This document shows, in pieces, positions 14,927 to 23,447 of a DNA stretch of 38,007 nt (its first letter is position 1; every line of letters begins with the position of its first letter). The position numbers and the translations under genes were made by a program. Source of the stretch: an uncultured Gammaproteobacteria bacterium (GTDB lineage Bacteria > Pseudomonadota > Gammaproteobacteria > HK1); the NCBI GenBank assembly GCA_947258715.1, contig CAMYJH010000039.1:1-38007 (forward strand), read 5' to 3'. Below the pieces are notes generated by a model. The model did no database searches. It was not told the DNA's origin and saw only the letters and a list, made by a program, of their open reading frames with translations.

Positions 14927-15586
14927 GTGCCACCTACAACCACCGCAGTTCGAGTCGCAGGGGCTTGGCTGGCAGTTGCCTCTTCCCTGCTTATGGCGGC
15001 GCTTCTTGTGCACGGTCCCTTGCACTCGGACCTCGGCGATCAGATGCAAAAGGTTGCCGACGAGGCAACGGCGTGGTCGGTTATTCATTGGGTTTCGGCT
15101 GCTTCTTTATCCCTGTATGCGGTGACCGGGCTCATCGTGCTGACCTCGAGATCACGTCTGGTCGGAGCCTGGCCGACCATGTCCGCGTGGGCGGTGTTGA
15201 CGGTAAGCGCCCTTTGGACCATGACAACGGCCGTGGCTGAAGCGACTGTTGTGACCAATGCGGCAGTAGCAGGCGACAGGGAGATATTCGAGGCTTGGTG
15301 GGCCTTTGCGGAAGGCAAGGCTTCCGGAATTGCCTTCTTGGCGCTGGCAGTTGCCGTCATCGCAGGAGATGAGGCTCAAAGTGCCGAACGAGCCGTTCCC
15401 ACCTGGTCCTCCTGGGCCGCCACGGCTGCCGGCGTTGCATCCTTCGCCGGCTGGGCTCTGGGGAGGTGGTTCGGAGTAGACTTCGGAAACCTCCTCTGGG
15501 TGGCGTCCTCAGTCCTGATGAACCTGTGGACTCTCTGGTTCGGCCTCGCATTGATGCGATCTCGGGCGAGCGTAATCAGCGAGTAA
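14927..15586 (+). CDS. Hypothetical six-TM membrane protein
   Basis: A 219-residue product with about six hydrophobic stretches (for example AGAWLAVASSLLMAALLV, WVSAASLSLYAVTGLIVL, MSAWAVLTVSALWTMTTAVA, ASGIAFLALAVAVIAG, WAATAAGVASFAGWALG, LLWVASSVLMNLWTLWFGLAL). The GTG start at 14927 has GAAGAGGA about 8 bp upstream. No catalytic motif or named family is recognised. It follows the preceding membrane protein in the same direction, separated by about 80 bp that contain a family 4 repeat. It is more GC-rich than the defence island before it. It probably resides in the inner membrane; nothing more can be said. Confidence 0.75.
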   Translation: MPPTTTAVRVAGAWLAVASSLLMAALLVHGPLHSDLGDQMQKVADEATAWSVIHWVSAASLSLYAVTGLIVLTSRSRLVGAWPTMSAWAVLTVSALWTMTTAVAEATVVTNAAVAGDREIFEAWWAFAEGKASGIAFLALAVAVIAGDEAQSAERAVPTWSSWAATAAGVASFAGWALGRWFGVDFGNLLWVASSVLMNLWTLWFGLALMRSRASVISE

Positions 15587-15602
15587 AGCGAGCGGTGAAA
15601 AA

Positions 15603-15652
15603 GGACCCGGGGCCGGAATGTTAGACTAGCGCCCGCAACATAACGGCCCCGG
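15603..15652. repeat. Palindromic pair of repeat family 4
   Basis: CCGGGGCCGGAATGT (15607-15621) faces ACATAACGGCCCCGG (about 15637-15652), giving a strong stem with small bulges. It follows the membrane-protein stop by about 20 bp and may act as a transcription or mRNA-end structure. Confidence 0.75.
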
Positions 15653-15690
15653 CCCGATTTCTTACGACCTCTTTTTTGCCCGAAAAAATC

Positions 15691-16740
15691 GTGAAAGCCG
15701 CCGTAATCCAAGAATTCAATGAACCACTGGCGATTACCGAGATGCCGGAGCCGACGGTACCATCAGGCGGCGTCGTCATCGAGGTCGCAGCCTGCGGGGT
15801 CTGCCGATCCGACTGGCACGGGTGGCGGGGAACGAATCCCCTCGTCAATCCGCCACACATTCCCGGGCACGAGCTGGCGGGCGTCGTCGTCGAAGTCGGC
15901 AATGACTGCAAGAGGGTCCGGATCGGTGATCGCGTAACGGCTCCGGTGATCTTCGGGTGCGGCGTCTGTGAGGCATGCCGTATTGGCGAGTCGACAATCT
16001 GCGACCACCAGTACGTCATCGGATTTTCAGGCTGGGGCGCTTTTGCGGAACGCGTCGCGGTGCCGTACGCGGACGCGAACCTGGTAGCGATTCCTGAAGG
16101 TATGTCGAACGAGGTCGCGGCCGCGCTGGGTTGCCGCACTACCACGGCTTTCAGAGCGATTGTCGATCGTGCGCAGTTGCGTCCCGGCGAGACGCTGGCG
16201 GTTCATGGCTGCGGCGGCGTCGGGCTATCCGCCGTGGCGATCGGTGCGGCCCTGGGCGCGACGGTGATCGCCGTCGATATAAAGGACGAGAAGCTTCAAC
16301 TTGCCAAATCCATCGGTGCCTCTCACGTCATCAATGCCGCCGAGGTCGACGACGTCGCCGAGGCCATTCGTGGTCTGACATCCGGCGGCGCGCATGTGGC
16401 TCTAGAAGCTCTGGGTTTCACGGAAACGTTCCACAACTCCTTGCGTTGTCTTCGAAAGATGGGGCGGCATGTCCAGATTGGACAGCCACTTGGATCCCAT
16501 GCGAATCCCGAGATTCCTCTTCTTGAAACGATCTACTATCGGCAACTGACGATGATGGGATCGCGCGGCTTGCCCTCAACACGGTTTCCAGCGCTGTTCG
16601 AGATGATCAACTCGGGCCGTCTCGATATCGAATCCATAATCACAAACCGGATCGACCTGGAGACTGCAAGCTCCGTTTTCTACAAGATGAACGACCATGA
16701 GGATGTCGGTATTTCGTTGATCAACAAAATAAAGTCCTAG
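15691..16740 (+). CDS. Zinc-dependent alcohol dehydrogenase (MDR superfamily)
   Basis: A product of about 349 residues with the medium-chain dehydrogenase layout. Catalytic-zinc ligands lie in ACGVCRSDWHGW and PGHELAGVV. A structural-zinc lobe has four cysteines in FGCGVCEACRIGESTIC. The NAD(P)-binding Rossmann motif is HGCGGVGLSAV. It should oxidise an alcohol or reduce an aldehyde in the cytoplasm; the substrate is unknown. The GTG at 15691 gives the family-typical start MKAAVIQEF; a TTG five codons upstream (15676) is the alternative. Neither has a clear ribosome site, perhaps because a family 4 repeat palindrome lies immediately upstream. It stands alone, followed by the IS30-family element. 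Confidence 0.88.
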   Translation: MKAAVIQEFNEPLAITEMPEPTVPSGGVVIEVAACGVCRSDWHGWRGTNPLVNPPHIPGHELAGVVVEVGNDCKRVRIGDRVTAPVIFGCGVCEACRIGESTICDHQYVIGFSGWGAFAERVAVPYADANLVAIPEGMSNEVAAALGCRTTTAFRAIVDRAQLRPGETLAVHGCGGVGLSAVAIGAALGATVIAVDIKDEKLQLAKSIGASHVINAAEVDDVAEAIRGLTSGGAHVALEALGFTETFHNSLRCLRKMGRHVQIGQPLGSHANPEIPLLETIYYRQLTMMGSRGLPSTRFPALFEMINSGRLDIESIITNRIDLETASSVFYKMNDHEDVGISLINKIKS

Positions 16741-16786
16741 GGCGTGGGGGAAAGGGGCCCATGTAGAAAAAGTAGAAAAAGGGGAC

Positions 16787-18019
16787 GGTGACTTCAACCG
16801 GTCGCTGCAACACACTCGATATCATGTCATTTTCGGCTGAGGGTGTGAACAATGGAATCAAGGTCACGTGGTGGGTTGACGGCGGAGCAAGTTCGCGAGC
16901 TTTGGAGGCGGTGGAAACGTGGAGAATCGCAAAGCGATATCGCGCGGAGTTTGGGTAAGAGACCCGCGACGGTGTTTAACGTTCTGCACCGGGGTGGCGG
17001 GATTTATCGGTCACCGCGTCGACGTGCTGAGCAGCAGCTAAGCCTAGCGGAACGCGAAGCGATTTCCCGGGGACTGGCGATGGGCGCGTCGATGAGGGGG
17101 ATGGCGAGGGTGCTGGGTCGCAACGTATCGACGGTGAGTCGAGAGATTGCGCGCAACGGAGGGCGGGGGAGCTACAGGGCGGTGGATGCGGAGACCGCGG
17201 CCTGGCGTCGAGCGGCTCGGCCCAAGCGGTGTAAGCTGTCCGGATGCCCCCGGCTTCGGCGCATCGTGGCCGGCAAATTGTCATTGCAATGGTCGCCGGA
17301 GCAAATCTCGAACTGGCTTGAGCGCACATATCCGCACGACGAATCATTGCAGGTGTCTCACGAAACGATTTATCGCACGCTGTATCTTCAGGCTCGCGGT
17401 GCCTTGAAAAAAGAGCTTATCGCCCACTTGCGCTCGCATCGGCTCATGCGTCGTTCTTTGCGGGCGAATAACAAGGGGCAGCCTCGAGGACACATCATTG
17501 ATTCGATTTCCATCAGTGAACGTCCCCCAGAGGTCGAAGACCGCGCCATCCCCGGTCATTGGGAGGGTGACCTCATCTCGGGTTCGAAGAACACCCACAT
17601 CGCCACGATGGTTGAGCGCCAATCTCGCTTTGTGATGCTGGTTAAACTCGAGAGGAGAGATGCGGACACCATCGCCAGAGCGTTAGCCAGGCAAATCAAG
17701 AGACTGCCCAGTCAGTTGCGTCGTTCGTTAACCTGGGACCGCGGTTCGGAGATGGCACAGCACAAGCAGCTGACACTCGCTGCTGATATAGACATCTATT
17801 TTTGCGACCCACGAAGCCCATGGCAGCGTGGCAGTAACGAAAACACCAATCGCCTGTTGCGACAGTACTTCCCAAAAGGGACCGACCTGTCTGTGCATTC
17901 ACAGGCACACCTGAATAAAATCGCACTACGATTGAATCAGCGGCCTCGCAAAACGTTGGGGTTTGACACCCCCGCAAATGTATTTAACAAGTGTGTTGCA
18001 GCAACCGGTTGAAGTCACC
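16787..18019 (+). mobile_element. IS30-family insertion sequence, complete (1233 bp)
   Basis: Terminal inverted repeats of about 30 bp start GGTGACTTCAACCGGT at 16787 and end with the complement at 18019; they differ at one position in the first 30 (C versus T after CCGGT). They enclose a single intact transposase gene. The flanking dinucleotide AC appears on both sides, a 2-bp target duplication within the 2-3 bp usual for IS30 elements. Intact ends and reading frame suggest a recent or still active element. Confidence 0.95.
16852..18012 (+). CDS. IS30-family transposase
   Basis: The 386-residue transposase has an N-terminal helix-turn-helix (LTAEQVRELWRRWKRGESQ, residues about 9-27, then DIARSLGKRPATVFNVL) and a second DNA-binding helix region (MRGMARVLGRNVSTVSREI). 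The DDE catalytic domain follows. GHWEGDLI supplies D240, TWDRGSEM D296, and NENTNRLLRQYFPKG E330, giving the DD(33)E spacing of IS30. The length and RPRKTLGFDTPA C-terminus are typical. The ATG at 16852 lies 65 bp inside the left terminal repeat, and the stop lies within the right terminal repeat. IS30 transposases move by copy-out through circular intermediates and often choose palindromic or REP-like targets. That fits its position in a REP2 palindrome. Confidence 0.96.
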   Translation: MESRSRGGLTAEQVRELWRRWKRGESQSDIARSLGKRPATVFNVLHRGGGIYRSPRRRAEQQLSLAEREAISRGLAMGASMRGMARVLGRNVSTVSREIARNGGRGSYRAVDAETAAWRRAARPKRCKLSGCPRLRRIVAGKLSLQWSPEQISNWLERTYPHDESLQVSHETIYRTLYLQARGALKKELIAHLRSHRLMRRSLRANNKGQPRGHIIDSISISERPPEVEDRAIPGHWEGDLISGSKNTHIATMVERQSRFVMLVKLERRDADTIARALARQIKRLPSQLRRSLTWDRGSEMAQHKQLTLAADIDIYFCDPRSPWQRGSNENTNRLLRQYFPKGTDLSVHSQAHLNKIALRLNQRPRKTLGFDTPANVFNKCVAATG

Positions 18020-18103
18020 ACGCACTTATTTTTTACCCAACGCCTCGAAGAAAATAAGTGCGTCCCCTTTTCCCGCTGCCAAAGAGGCCAGTTTGACAAC
18101 AGC

Positions 18104-18194
18104 ACCTAACCACTGGCTCGTACGGACGCCGGAGACAGCGTATCATGTTTCCTGACACTTTTGTGGCCGGCGCCGCACAGCCAGGCCGTTAGGC
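18104..18194 (+). other. attC-like integron recombination site upstream of a cassette-like gene
   Basis: The 91-bp segment begins ACCTAAC (fits RYYYAAC) and ends GTTAGGC (fits GTTRRRY). The inner parts also pair imperfectly: CTGGCT near the 5' end with AGCCAG near the 3' end, and CGCCGG with CCGGCG further in, as in attC sites with extrahelical bases. The size lies in the normal attC range. The start codon of the next gene follows 7 bp after the site. No integrase is in the window. Confidence 0.62.
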
Positions 18195-18201
18195 GCATGA
18201 A

Positions 18202-18609
18202 ATGATTATCCTAGAACTCTATGTCAATGACGAACTCGTATCGACGGCAGGTGCCGAGGATCTCAGCGTGCTATCTCAAACTCTCACAGCAGTTGGAAAG
18301 CTCGGCGCTGAGTCACAAGGGGCGAGCCGTGTCCGGGAAGGGGTTGAAATTGAACTGAGCCTCGGCGGCCTGACTTCAAGAGTATCAGAGCCCTCGAACG
18401 TTCATTTTACTTGGTTCAATACAAAAGAATTGAATATTGGGGACCGAATTATGGTTCGCATGTTAGAAGGTGACCGCGTAGACAAGCCAATACAACCGGA
18501 GCGAGAAGCAATTGAACGTGCAAGGCGCGACAACGAAGAACTAGATAGGCGTCGCTTCGAGGATTCGAAGCGCTACTACCTTGAAAACAAGCATAAATAT
18601 GAAATGTAG
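18202..18609 (+). CDS. Hypothetical cassette-like protein
   Basis: A 135-residue soluble protein starting at the ATG at 18202. The N-terminal half is a mixed beta pattern (MIILELYVNDELVSTAG, VEIELSLGGLTSRV, VHFTWFNTKELNIGDRIMVRML). The C-terminal third is a highly charged helix (EREAIERARRDNEELDRRRF) ending YYLENKHKYEM. I do not recognise a characterised family. It sits directly after an attC-like site and before GCCTAAC at 18631-18637, the expected first box of its own attC. That is how a promoterless integron cassette is organised. Codon use is less GC-rich than the neighbouring secreted protein, consistent with transfer. Confidence 0.65.
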   Translation: MIILELYVNDELVSTAGAEDLSVLSQTLTAVGKLGAESQGASRVREGVEIELSLGGLTSRVSEPSNVHFTWFNTKELNIGDRIMVRMLEGDRVDKPIQPEREAIERARRDNEELDRRRFEDSKRYYLENKHKYEM

Positions 18610-18630
18610 AGTCGCATTCGAAACGCTTGC

Positions 18631-18660
18631 GCCTAACAAGCGGGGCAAGACCGCTCCCTT
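18631..18660 (+). other. Truncated attC-like half-site after the cassette-like gene
   Basis: GCCTAACAAGCGGGGCAAGA matches the left half of an attC, and a short CCGCTCCC/TTCGGTCG stretch follows. No GTTRRRY partner is found before a REP2 repeat begins at about 18671. The site appears cut off by repeat insertion or deletion. Confidence 0.45.
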
Positions 18661-18670
18661 CGGTCGCAAG

Positions 18671-18754
18671 GAAAAAGGAGACGCATTTATTTTTTACCCA
18701 ACGCCTCGAAGAAAATAAGTGCGTCCCCTTTTCTATAACGGCCCCGGCTCGATT
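18671..18754. repeat. REP2 palindrome followed by a family 4 half-repeat
   Basis: GAAAAAGGAGACGCATTTAT faces AAAATAAGTGCGTCCCCTTT across TACCCAACGCCTCGAAG, the same spacer as at 18030-18050 and nearly the same as at 23330-23350. ATAACGGCCCCGGCTCG (family 4) abuts it. The gap 18610-18892 holds no other recognisable gene. Confidence 0.9.
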
Positions 18755-18892
18755 CCTTTTATTTACCGGCTCCATTTATTCCGGCGGAAGAAAGTGGATC
18801 CTCGATCACGCGGGAGAGGCAGCTCTCGTTCCTGTACTCTGCCGCATGAAAAATGATAGTGTTTCCCGGGGGATCTAAAAGGGGTTATACGG

Positions 18893-21511
18893 TTGTCCCG
18901 TCACCTGCTTTTCGCACTGCTGTTGTCGTTTGTTCTGAATACGCCCGCCGCACTGGCGGCGATGAACCTGCGGGTCGACAGCGTCGCCATTAACGGCGAC
19001 CCGGCCAACGCCGGCGGCACCACGCAATTCACCGCCACGGTCACCAACGTCGGCGACCAGCTCACCATCGCCGTGGTGTACGTGTACCTATCTGCCGATG
19101 CGCAGCTGACAGCGGCCGACGATCAGATAATCACCTTCGCCTACTCGCCGCTCCTCAATCCCGGGCAGTCGGCGACCGTGACGCAGAGCGTGACCTTGCC
19201 CGCGAAGATGGCGACCGGCGACTACTTCCTCGGCACCATCGTCGGCGGCTGGTACGAGGACGTGGACCCGAGCGACAACGTGGGCGTCGCCCCCCTTAGA
19301 GTGATCGGCGCGACCTGCACGCCGGACGCGTTCGAGCAGGACGACACCCGCGCCGGCGCGCGCCCGGTCGAGGTTAACGAGATCCAACAGCGCAATCATT
19401 GCGACGATCCGGACGACTGGGTGTCGTTCCAGGCTATCGGCGGAACGCGCTACGGGATTCAGAGCGCCCGGCTGGGCTACAGCAGCGGCTGGCTGACGCT
19501 CGCGGTATATGCGGCCGACGGCGCCCTGCTCGCCGAAACGCCGCCCTCCCAGCCCTCGGACAATCCAAAGCTCATCTGGACGGCGCCGGAAACGGGCACC
19601 TACTTCGTGCGCTCGCGGCCCCTGGCCCAGTGGTTCCAGGTTGGCGTCGGCACGGAGTACAGCTTCGTGATCGCCGACGTGCTGGCCGATCTGGTGATGC
19701 CGGAATCCGACACCTACCCGCTGCAGGGTGTTACCGGGGGAACCGACTGGTTCTACACCTACGTCGCCAACTACGGCTTTACCGACAGCGGGCCATTCGA
19801 GGTTGGCGTGTACATTTCCGCCAGCCCGAACGTAACGCGCGCGGACCGCCGTATCGGCTTCCGGCGCATCGAGAACCTGCCGCCGGACCGCTCCGCGGAC
19901 ATTCGCAACGTGCAGATCGCGTTCCCGGCCGACCTGCCGGCCGGCGATTACTACCTGGCCGCCTTCGCCGACGATCGCGACGGCGTCGCCGAGTACGAGG
20001 AGGACAATAACGCCAGCGAGGTCACGCCGGTGAGCATCAGCGGGCCCAGCTGCACCCCGGACGTCTACGAGGACGACGATTTGCAGTGGATGGCGCTGCC
20101 GATCGCGATCAACGAGCAGCAGGCGCACAACTTCTGCGAGGACGGCTTCGACTGGTTCAGCTTCGACGCGGTCGCGGGCACCACCTACTACCTGCGGGCC
20201 ATATACCCGGCGCCGTACCCGGGCGGCCCCACCGCGCCAGCCGGTACTGTCGAGGTCTACGATGCCGGTGGCCAAATGCTCGCGCAAGCGAACGGCGTGC
20301 TCTCCTGGACCGCCCCGCAGAGCGGCGTCTACGAGGCGCTGGTGCGCGGCGCCTCGAGCGTCAACGACTATTTCTTCGGCGTGCTCGACGAGCTGCCCGA
20401 TCTCGCGGCCGCGCCGAAATGGGCCATGGACACCTTGGGCGTGCCGTCCGGCGGCGTCATCGACGACGGCACCTGGACGGTGCGCAACTTCGGCTTCGCC
20501 GACTCGCCGCCGAGCAACGTCGGCCTGTACTTCTCCGCCGACACGACCATCACGTCCACCGACCAGCTGCTGCTCGCCATCGCGCTGCCGAGCATCGCAC
20601 CGGATGGCGAAACCTCGCAGACCTTCGTGCGCGTGCCGGTGCCGGGCAGCCAGCCGCTCGGCACTTATCAGTTCGGCGCCTTCGCGGACATCGACAACGC
20701 GGTCGTCGAATTCGACGAAAGCAACAACGGCTTTGCCATCCGGCAGCTCCAGGTGGTGGCGCCGCCCTGCGCTGCAGACGCCTACGACGACGATGACCTT
20801 CCCGGCCAGGCGAAGCTGCTGGCGATCGACGAAGCGCAGAGCCGCAATTTCTGCGAGGACGGCTACGACTGGGCAAGCGTCGACCTGCAGGCCGGTGAAA
20901 CCTACGCGTTCGAGGCGCGCGGCGATCCAGCAAGCGACGTGCGGCTCATGATCTACGACACCGAGGGCAGGAACCTGCTGGTGGACGGCGAGACCGGCTT
21001 CAACAACGCGGCCTACGCGTGGGCGGCGATCACCGCGCCGGCTACCGGCCGCTACTACATTCTCGCCAACACGCTTGACTCATATGAGTATCGCACCCGT
21101 TATGGCACGAACATGAACTACACCCTGCGCGCGAGCACCTGCCAGCCCGACGCCTTCGAGGAGGACGACGCCGAACGCACCGCCGCAAGTCCCATCGCGG
21201 TCGGCGCGAGCCAGGCGCGCAACCATTGCGACGACGGTATCGACTGGGCCGAGCTGACGATCTCGACGGCCGGACGCTACACGGTCGAGACCGGTGACCT
21301 TGGCCCGGATGCCGACACGGTGCTGGAGATCCACAACGCCGGCTCGAGCGCGCCGCTCGCGTACAACGACAACCGCTCGCGGAACAACCCGGCCTCGAGA
21401 ATCACCTACGACTTCGCCGCGGGCACCTACTACCTGCAGATCCTCGGCAAGCAGCGCGGAGCCGGCGCCGAGTACACGCTCTCGGTGCAACGGGCCAAGG
21501 GCAAGAAGTAG
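18893..21511 (+). CDS. Secreted multidomain protein with CARDB and PPC-like repeats
   Basis: An 872-residue exported protein starting at a TTG (18893) with AAAAGGGG about 8 bp upstream. Residues 1-22 form a signal peptide ending AALA. Three CARDB-type beta modules alternate with four PPC-like modules. CARDB modules carry patterns such as TVTNVGDQ, GDYFLGTIVGG and GDYYLAAFADD. Each PPC-like module opens C-x-x-D-(A/V)-(F/Y)-(E/D)-x-D-D, has a second cysteine in (H/F)-C-(D/E)-D, and then a DW core. They start near residues 143, 384, 629 and 750. Such modules are adhesive or structural and often accompany secreted enzymes, but no catalytic domain is seen here. It is probably extracellular or surface-bound. 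No sorting signal is visible at the C-terminus (RAKGKK). Confidence 0.83.
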   Translation: MSRHLLFALLLSFVLNTPAALAAMNLRVDSVAINGDPANAGGTTQFTATVTNVGDQLTIAVVYVYLSADAQLTAADDQIITFAYSPLLNPGQSATVTQSVTLPAKMATGDYFLGTIVGGWYEDVDPSDNVGVAPLRVIGATCTPDAFEQDDTRAGARPVEVNEIQQRNHCDDPDDWVSFQAIGGTRYGIQSARLGYSSGWLTLAVYAADGALLAETPPSQPSDNPKLIWTAPETGTYFVRSRPLAQWFQVGVGTEYSFVIADVLADLVMPESDTYPLQGVTGGTDWFYTYVANYGFTDSGPFEVGVYISASPNVTRADRRIGFRRIENLPPDRSADIRNVQIAFPADLPAGDYYLAAFADDRDGVAEYEEDNNASEVTPVSISGPSCTPDVYEDDDLQWMALPIAINEQQAHNFCEDGFDWFSFDAVAGTTYYLRAIYPAPYPGGPTAPAGTVEVYDAGGQMLAQANGVLSWTAPQSGVYEALVRGASSVNDYFFGVLDELPDLAAAPKWAMDTLGVPSGGVIDDGTWTVRNFGFADSPPSNVGLYFSADTTITSTDQLLLAIALPSIAPDGETSQTFVRVPVPGSQPLGTYQFGAFADIDNAVVEFDESNNGFAIRQLQVVAPPCAADAYDDDDLPGQAKLLAIDEAQSRNFCEDGYDWASVDLQAGETYAFEARGDPASDVRLMIYDTEGRNLLVDGETGFNNAAYAWAAITAPATGRYYILANTLDSYEYRTRYGTNMNYTLRASTCQPDAFEEDDAERTAASPIAVGASQARNHCDDGIDWAELTISTAGRYTVETGDLGPDADTVLEIHNAGSSAPLAYNDNRSRNNPASRITYDFAAGTYYLQILGKQRGAGAEYTLSVQRAKGKK

Positions 21512-21601
21512 GAAAAAGGGGACGCACTAGTAGGAAAAAGGGGACGCACTTATTTTTTGGCTGACGCAGGCCACCGAGAGTCGAAAAATAAGTGCGTCCC
21601 C
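21512..21601. repeat. REP2 palindrome with duplicated left arm
   Basis: The left arm TAGGAAAAAGGGGACGCACT occurs twice in tandem before the facing arm AAAATAAGTGCGTCCCC. The first copy starts at the TAG stop of the secreted-protein gene. The rest of the gap to 21794 shows no gene. Confidence 0.9.
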
Positions 21602-21794
21602 ATACTTCCTAAGCGTTCGCCCCGAGATGTGGTAATTCTCACACCTTGGTCCGGAGTGTCACCACTACACTTTCTCATGGATTCCCCTCTATCGAGCTGA
21701 CTTGGCTGGCAAGCCCCGGAGGAAATCGTCTCCATCCTGTTTCCTGAGCCCTTTTCGCGCCCGTGTCCGCATACACAGCGGCAAGGAGCAACCA

Positions 21795-23282
21795 ATGAAC
21801 TTCGATGACTTCGTGAAGCTCGACACCACGCCCTTGTTCAAGAGCCATACCGGCTCTGCCAAGGTGTGTCACCTGCTCTGGGGCGACGGCGTCAAGTTTG
21901 ATGGTCCTGCCGGCAGCGGGACACGGCGCCCGGTCAAGGCCCGCGGCGGAAGGAAGGGATTCGTTTCCAAGGCCGCCCTAGGCGGCGAGTCGCTGCTCGA
22001 GCTCTATTTCATAGACGTCGGCCAGGGCGACGGCGTTCTCATCAAGACGCCGGCCTTTCGCCACGTGCTCATCGACGGGGGCTTTCCCCGCAGCATGCAG
22101 GATACCGGCAAGAACGCCGCCGATTTCGTCGACTGGAAGTTTGTCAAGGATTATGGAAAGCAGACGATTGATCTGGACATGATGCTCGCCTCACACAACG
22201 ACGCCGATCACTACGGAGGTCTCTCCGATCTGCTCGACGTCGCCCAGCAGGATGAGTTGGACGCTACCGGCGTCTCGATCGAGGCGTTCTGTCACGCCGG
22301 TTTCTCCTGGTGGAAAGGCTCAAGCGGTCGTACGCTGGGCAGCTCGTCGACGGTCGGCGACGAAAAGTTCTGGACGCAGCTGCTGGGCGATCGTGCTCAC
22401 GCGCAAGCAGTGACAGGAAGCGGTGCCGGACCGAAGCTTCACGGGATGTGGCGGGATTTCATCGAACGCGTCGTCGGCGCGAAGACGAAATCAGGCCAAC
22501 CGACTTCGATTCGACGAATCAGCCACGTGGACGAGCACCTGCCAGGCTTCGAGTCGAATAGCGATGGGGAGCCGGCCATCCGTGTACTCGGGCCCGTGGA
22601 GTTCGATGTTAACGGCAAATCTGCACTGCGTCGCTTCTCCGGCGGCGACAGCCAGAATACCAACGGCTTGAGTCTGCTGCTGCGCGTCGACTTCGGTCAG
22701 GCGCGTGTGCTGTTGACCGGCGATCTGAACAAGCGCAGCCAACGCGCGCTTCTCGAAGACTATACGGGGGAGCGGGTCGAGTTTCTGTGCGACGTGGCCA
22801 AGGCCTGTCACCACGGCAGCGAGGACATTTCTTACCGGTTTCTGCAGGCCATGCGTCCGGGCGCTACGATCATCTCCTCAGGCGACAACGAGGGTCACGA
22901 TCATCCGCGCCCTTCGATTATTTCCGCGAGCGCGACGACGGGCTTTCTCGAGCTGGACGACGACGATGACGACCTGCTAACCCCACTGGTCTACTCGACA
23001 GAGCTGGCCCGCAGCATCGATTTGGGATTTCCCAAGCGATTCGAGGAGAGGGATCCGTCGGGCGCGGTCATCGACACCGTTTCGGGTGCGGCGCTGGAGC
23101 GCTCGACGCTGGAGATCACCAAAGCGAAACGCGACAAGGTCAGGCTCGGCAGCGCCATGGTTGTGGGCGGGCTGATCTACGGCCTCGTAAACGTACGAAC
23201 TGACGGAGAGAAGATACTCTGCGCAACCCTCAACGAGAAGAAGTCGACCTGGCAGATCAAGTCGTTCAACTCGCGCTTCTGA
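21795..23282 (+). CDS. ComEC/Rec2-like metallo-beta-lactamase-fold hydrolase
   Basis: A 495-residue soluble protein with the MBL fold of the ComEC/Rec2 C-terminal domain. The signatures are LYFIDVGQGDGVLIKTP (about residues 73-89), HVLIDGGF, the metal motif ASHNDADHYGG, a later VLLTGDLNKRS and KACHHGSEDIS, and SSGDNEGHDHPRP. No membrane segments are present, so it is a stand-alone nuclease or phosphodiesterase-like hydrolase, not the DNA-uptake channel. The ATG at 21795 is selected because AAGGAG lies about 6 bp upstream; upstream in-frame codons are non-family. Stand-alone members of this family often occur in accessory and defence-like loci, but no obvious partner lies beside it here. An aspartate run (DDDDDD) near residue 400 is unusual. 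Confidence 0.82.
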   Translation: MNFDDFVKLDTTPLFKSHTGSAKVCHLLWGDGVKFDGPAGSGTRRPVKARGGRKGFVSKAALGGESLLELYFIDVGQGDGVLIKTPAFRHVLIDGGFPRSMQDTGKNAADFVDWKFVKDYGKQTIDLDMMLASHNDADHYGGLSDLLDVAQQDELDATGVSIEAFCHAGFSWWKGSSGRTLGSSSTVGDEKFWTQLLGDRAHAQAVTGSGAGPKLHGMWRDFIERVVGAKTKSGQPTSIRRISHVDEHLPGFESNSDGEPAIRVLGPVEFDVNGKSALRRFSGGDSQNTNGLSLLLRVDFGQARVLLTGDLNKRSQRALLEDYTGERVEFLCDVAKACHHGSEDISYRFLQAMRPGATIISSGDNEGHDHPRPSIISASATTGFLELDDDDDDLLTPLVYSTELARSIDLGFPKRFEERDPSGAVIDTVSGAALERSTLEITKAKRDKVRLGSAMVVGGLIYGLVNVRTDGEKILCATLNEKKSTWQIKSFNSRF

Positions 23283-23307
23283 GCCCTGGAACTGAGATCG
23301 TTGGCGA

Positions 23308-23371
23308 GGAAAAGGGGACGCACTTATTTTTTTACCCGACGCCTCGAAGAAAATAAGTGCGTCCCCTTTTC
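23308..23371. repeat. REP2 palindrome
   Basis: GGAAAAGGGGACGCACTTAT and the facing AAAATAAGTGCGTCCCCTTT are separated by TTTACCCGACGCCTCGAAG. The spacer closely matches the one at 18030-18050 and 18690-18710, so the whole unit, not only the arms, is duplicated. Confidence 0.93.
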
Positions 23372-23447
23372 CGCCTTCCGGAGGTGACGGCGCGTGGCGT
23401 TTGCGAGACAATCGGTCGGGGCGCTGGAATCTGATAAGGTGTTCTTG

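Larger units (their letters stand above)
16775..18074. repeat. REP2 inverted repeat interrupted by the IS30-family element
   Basis: The left flank ends AGAAAAAGGGGAC (to 16786) and the right flank resumes ACGCACTTATTTTTTACCC at 18020, followed by the facing arm AAAATAAGTGCGTCCCC (to about 18070). Joining the flanks and removing one AC restores GGGGACGCACTTATTTT exactly. The insertion is therefore inside the left arm. Confidence 0.92.
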
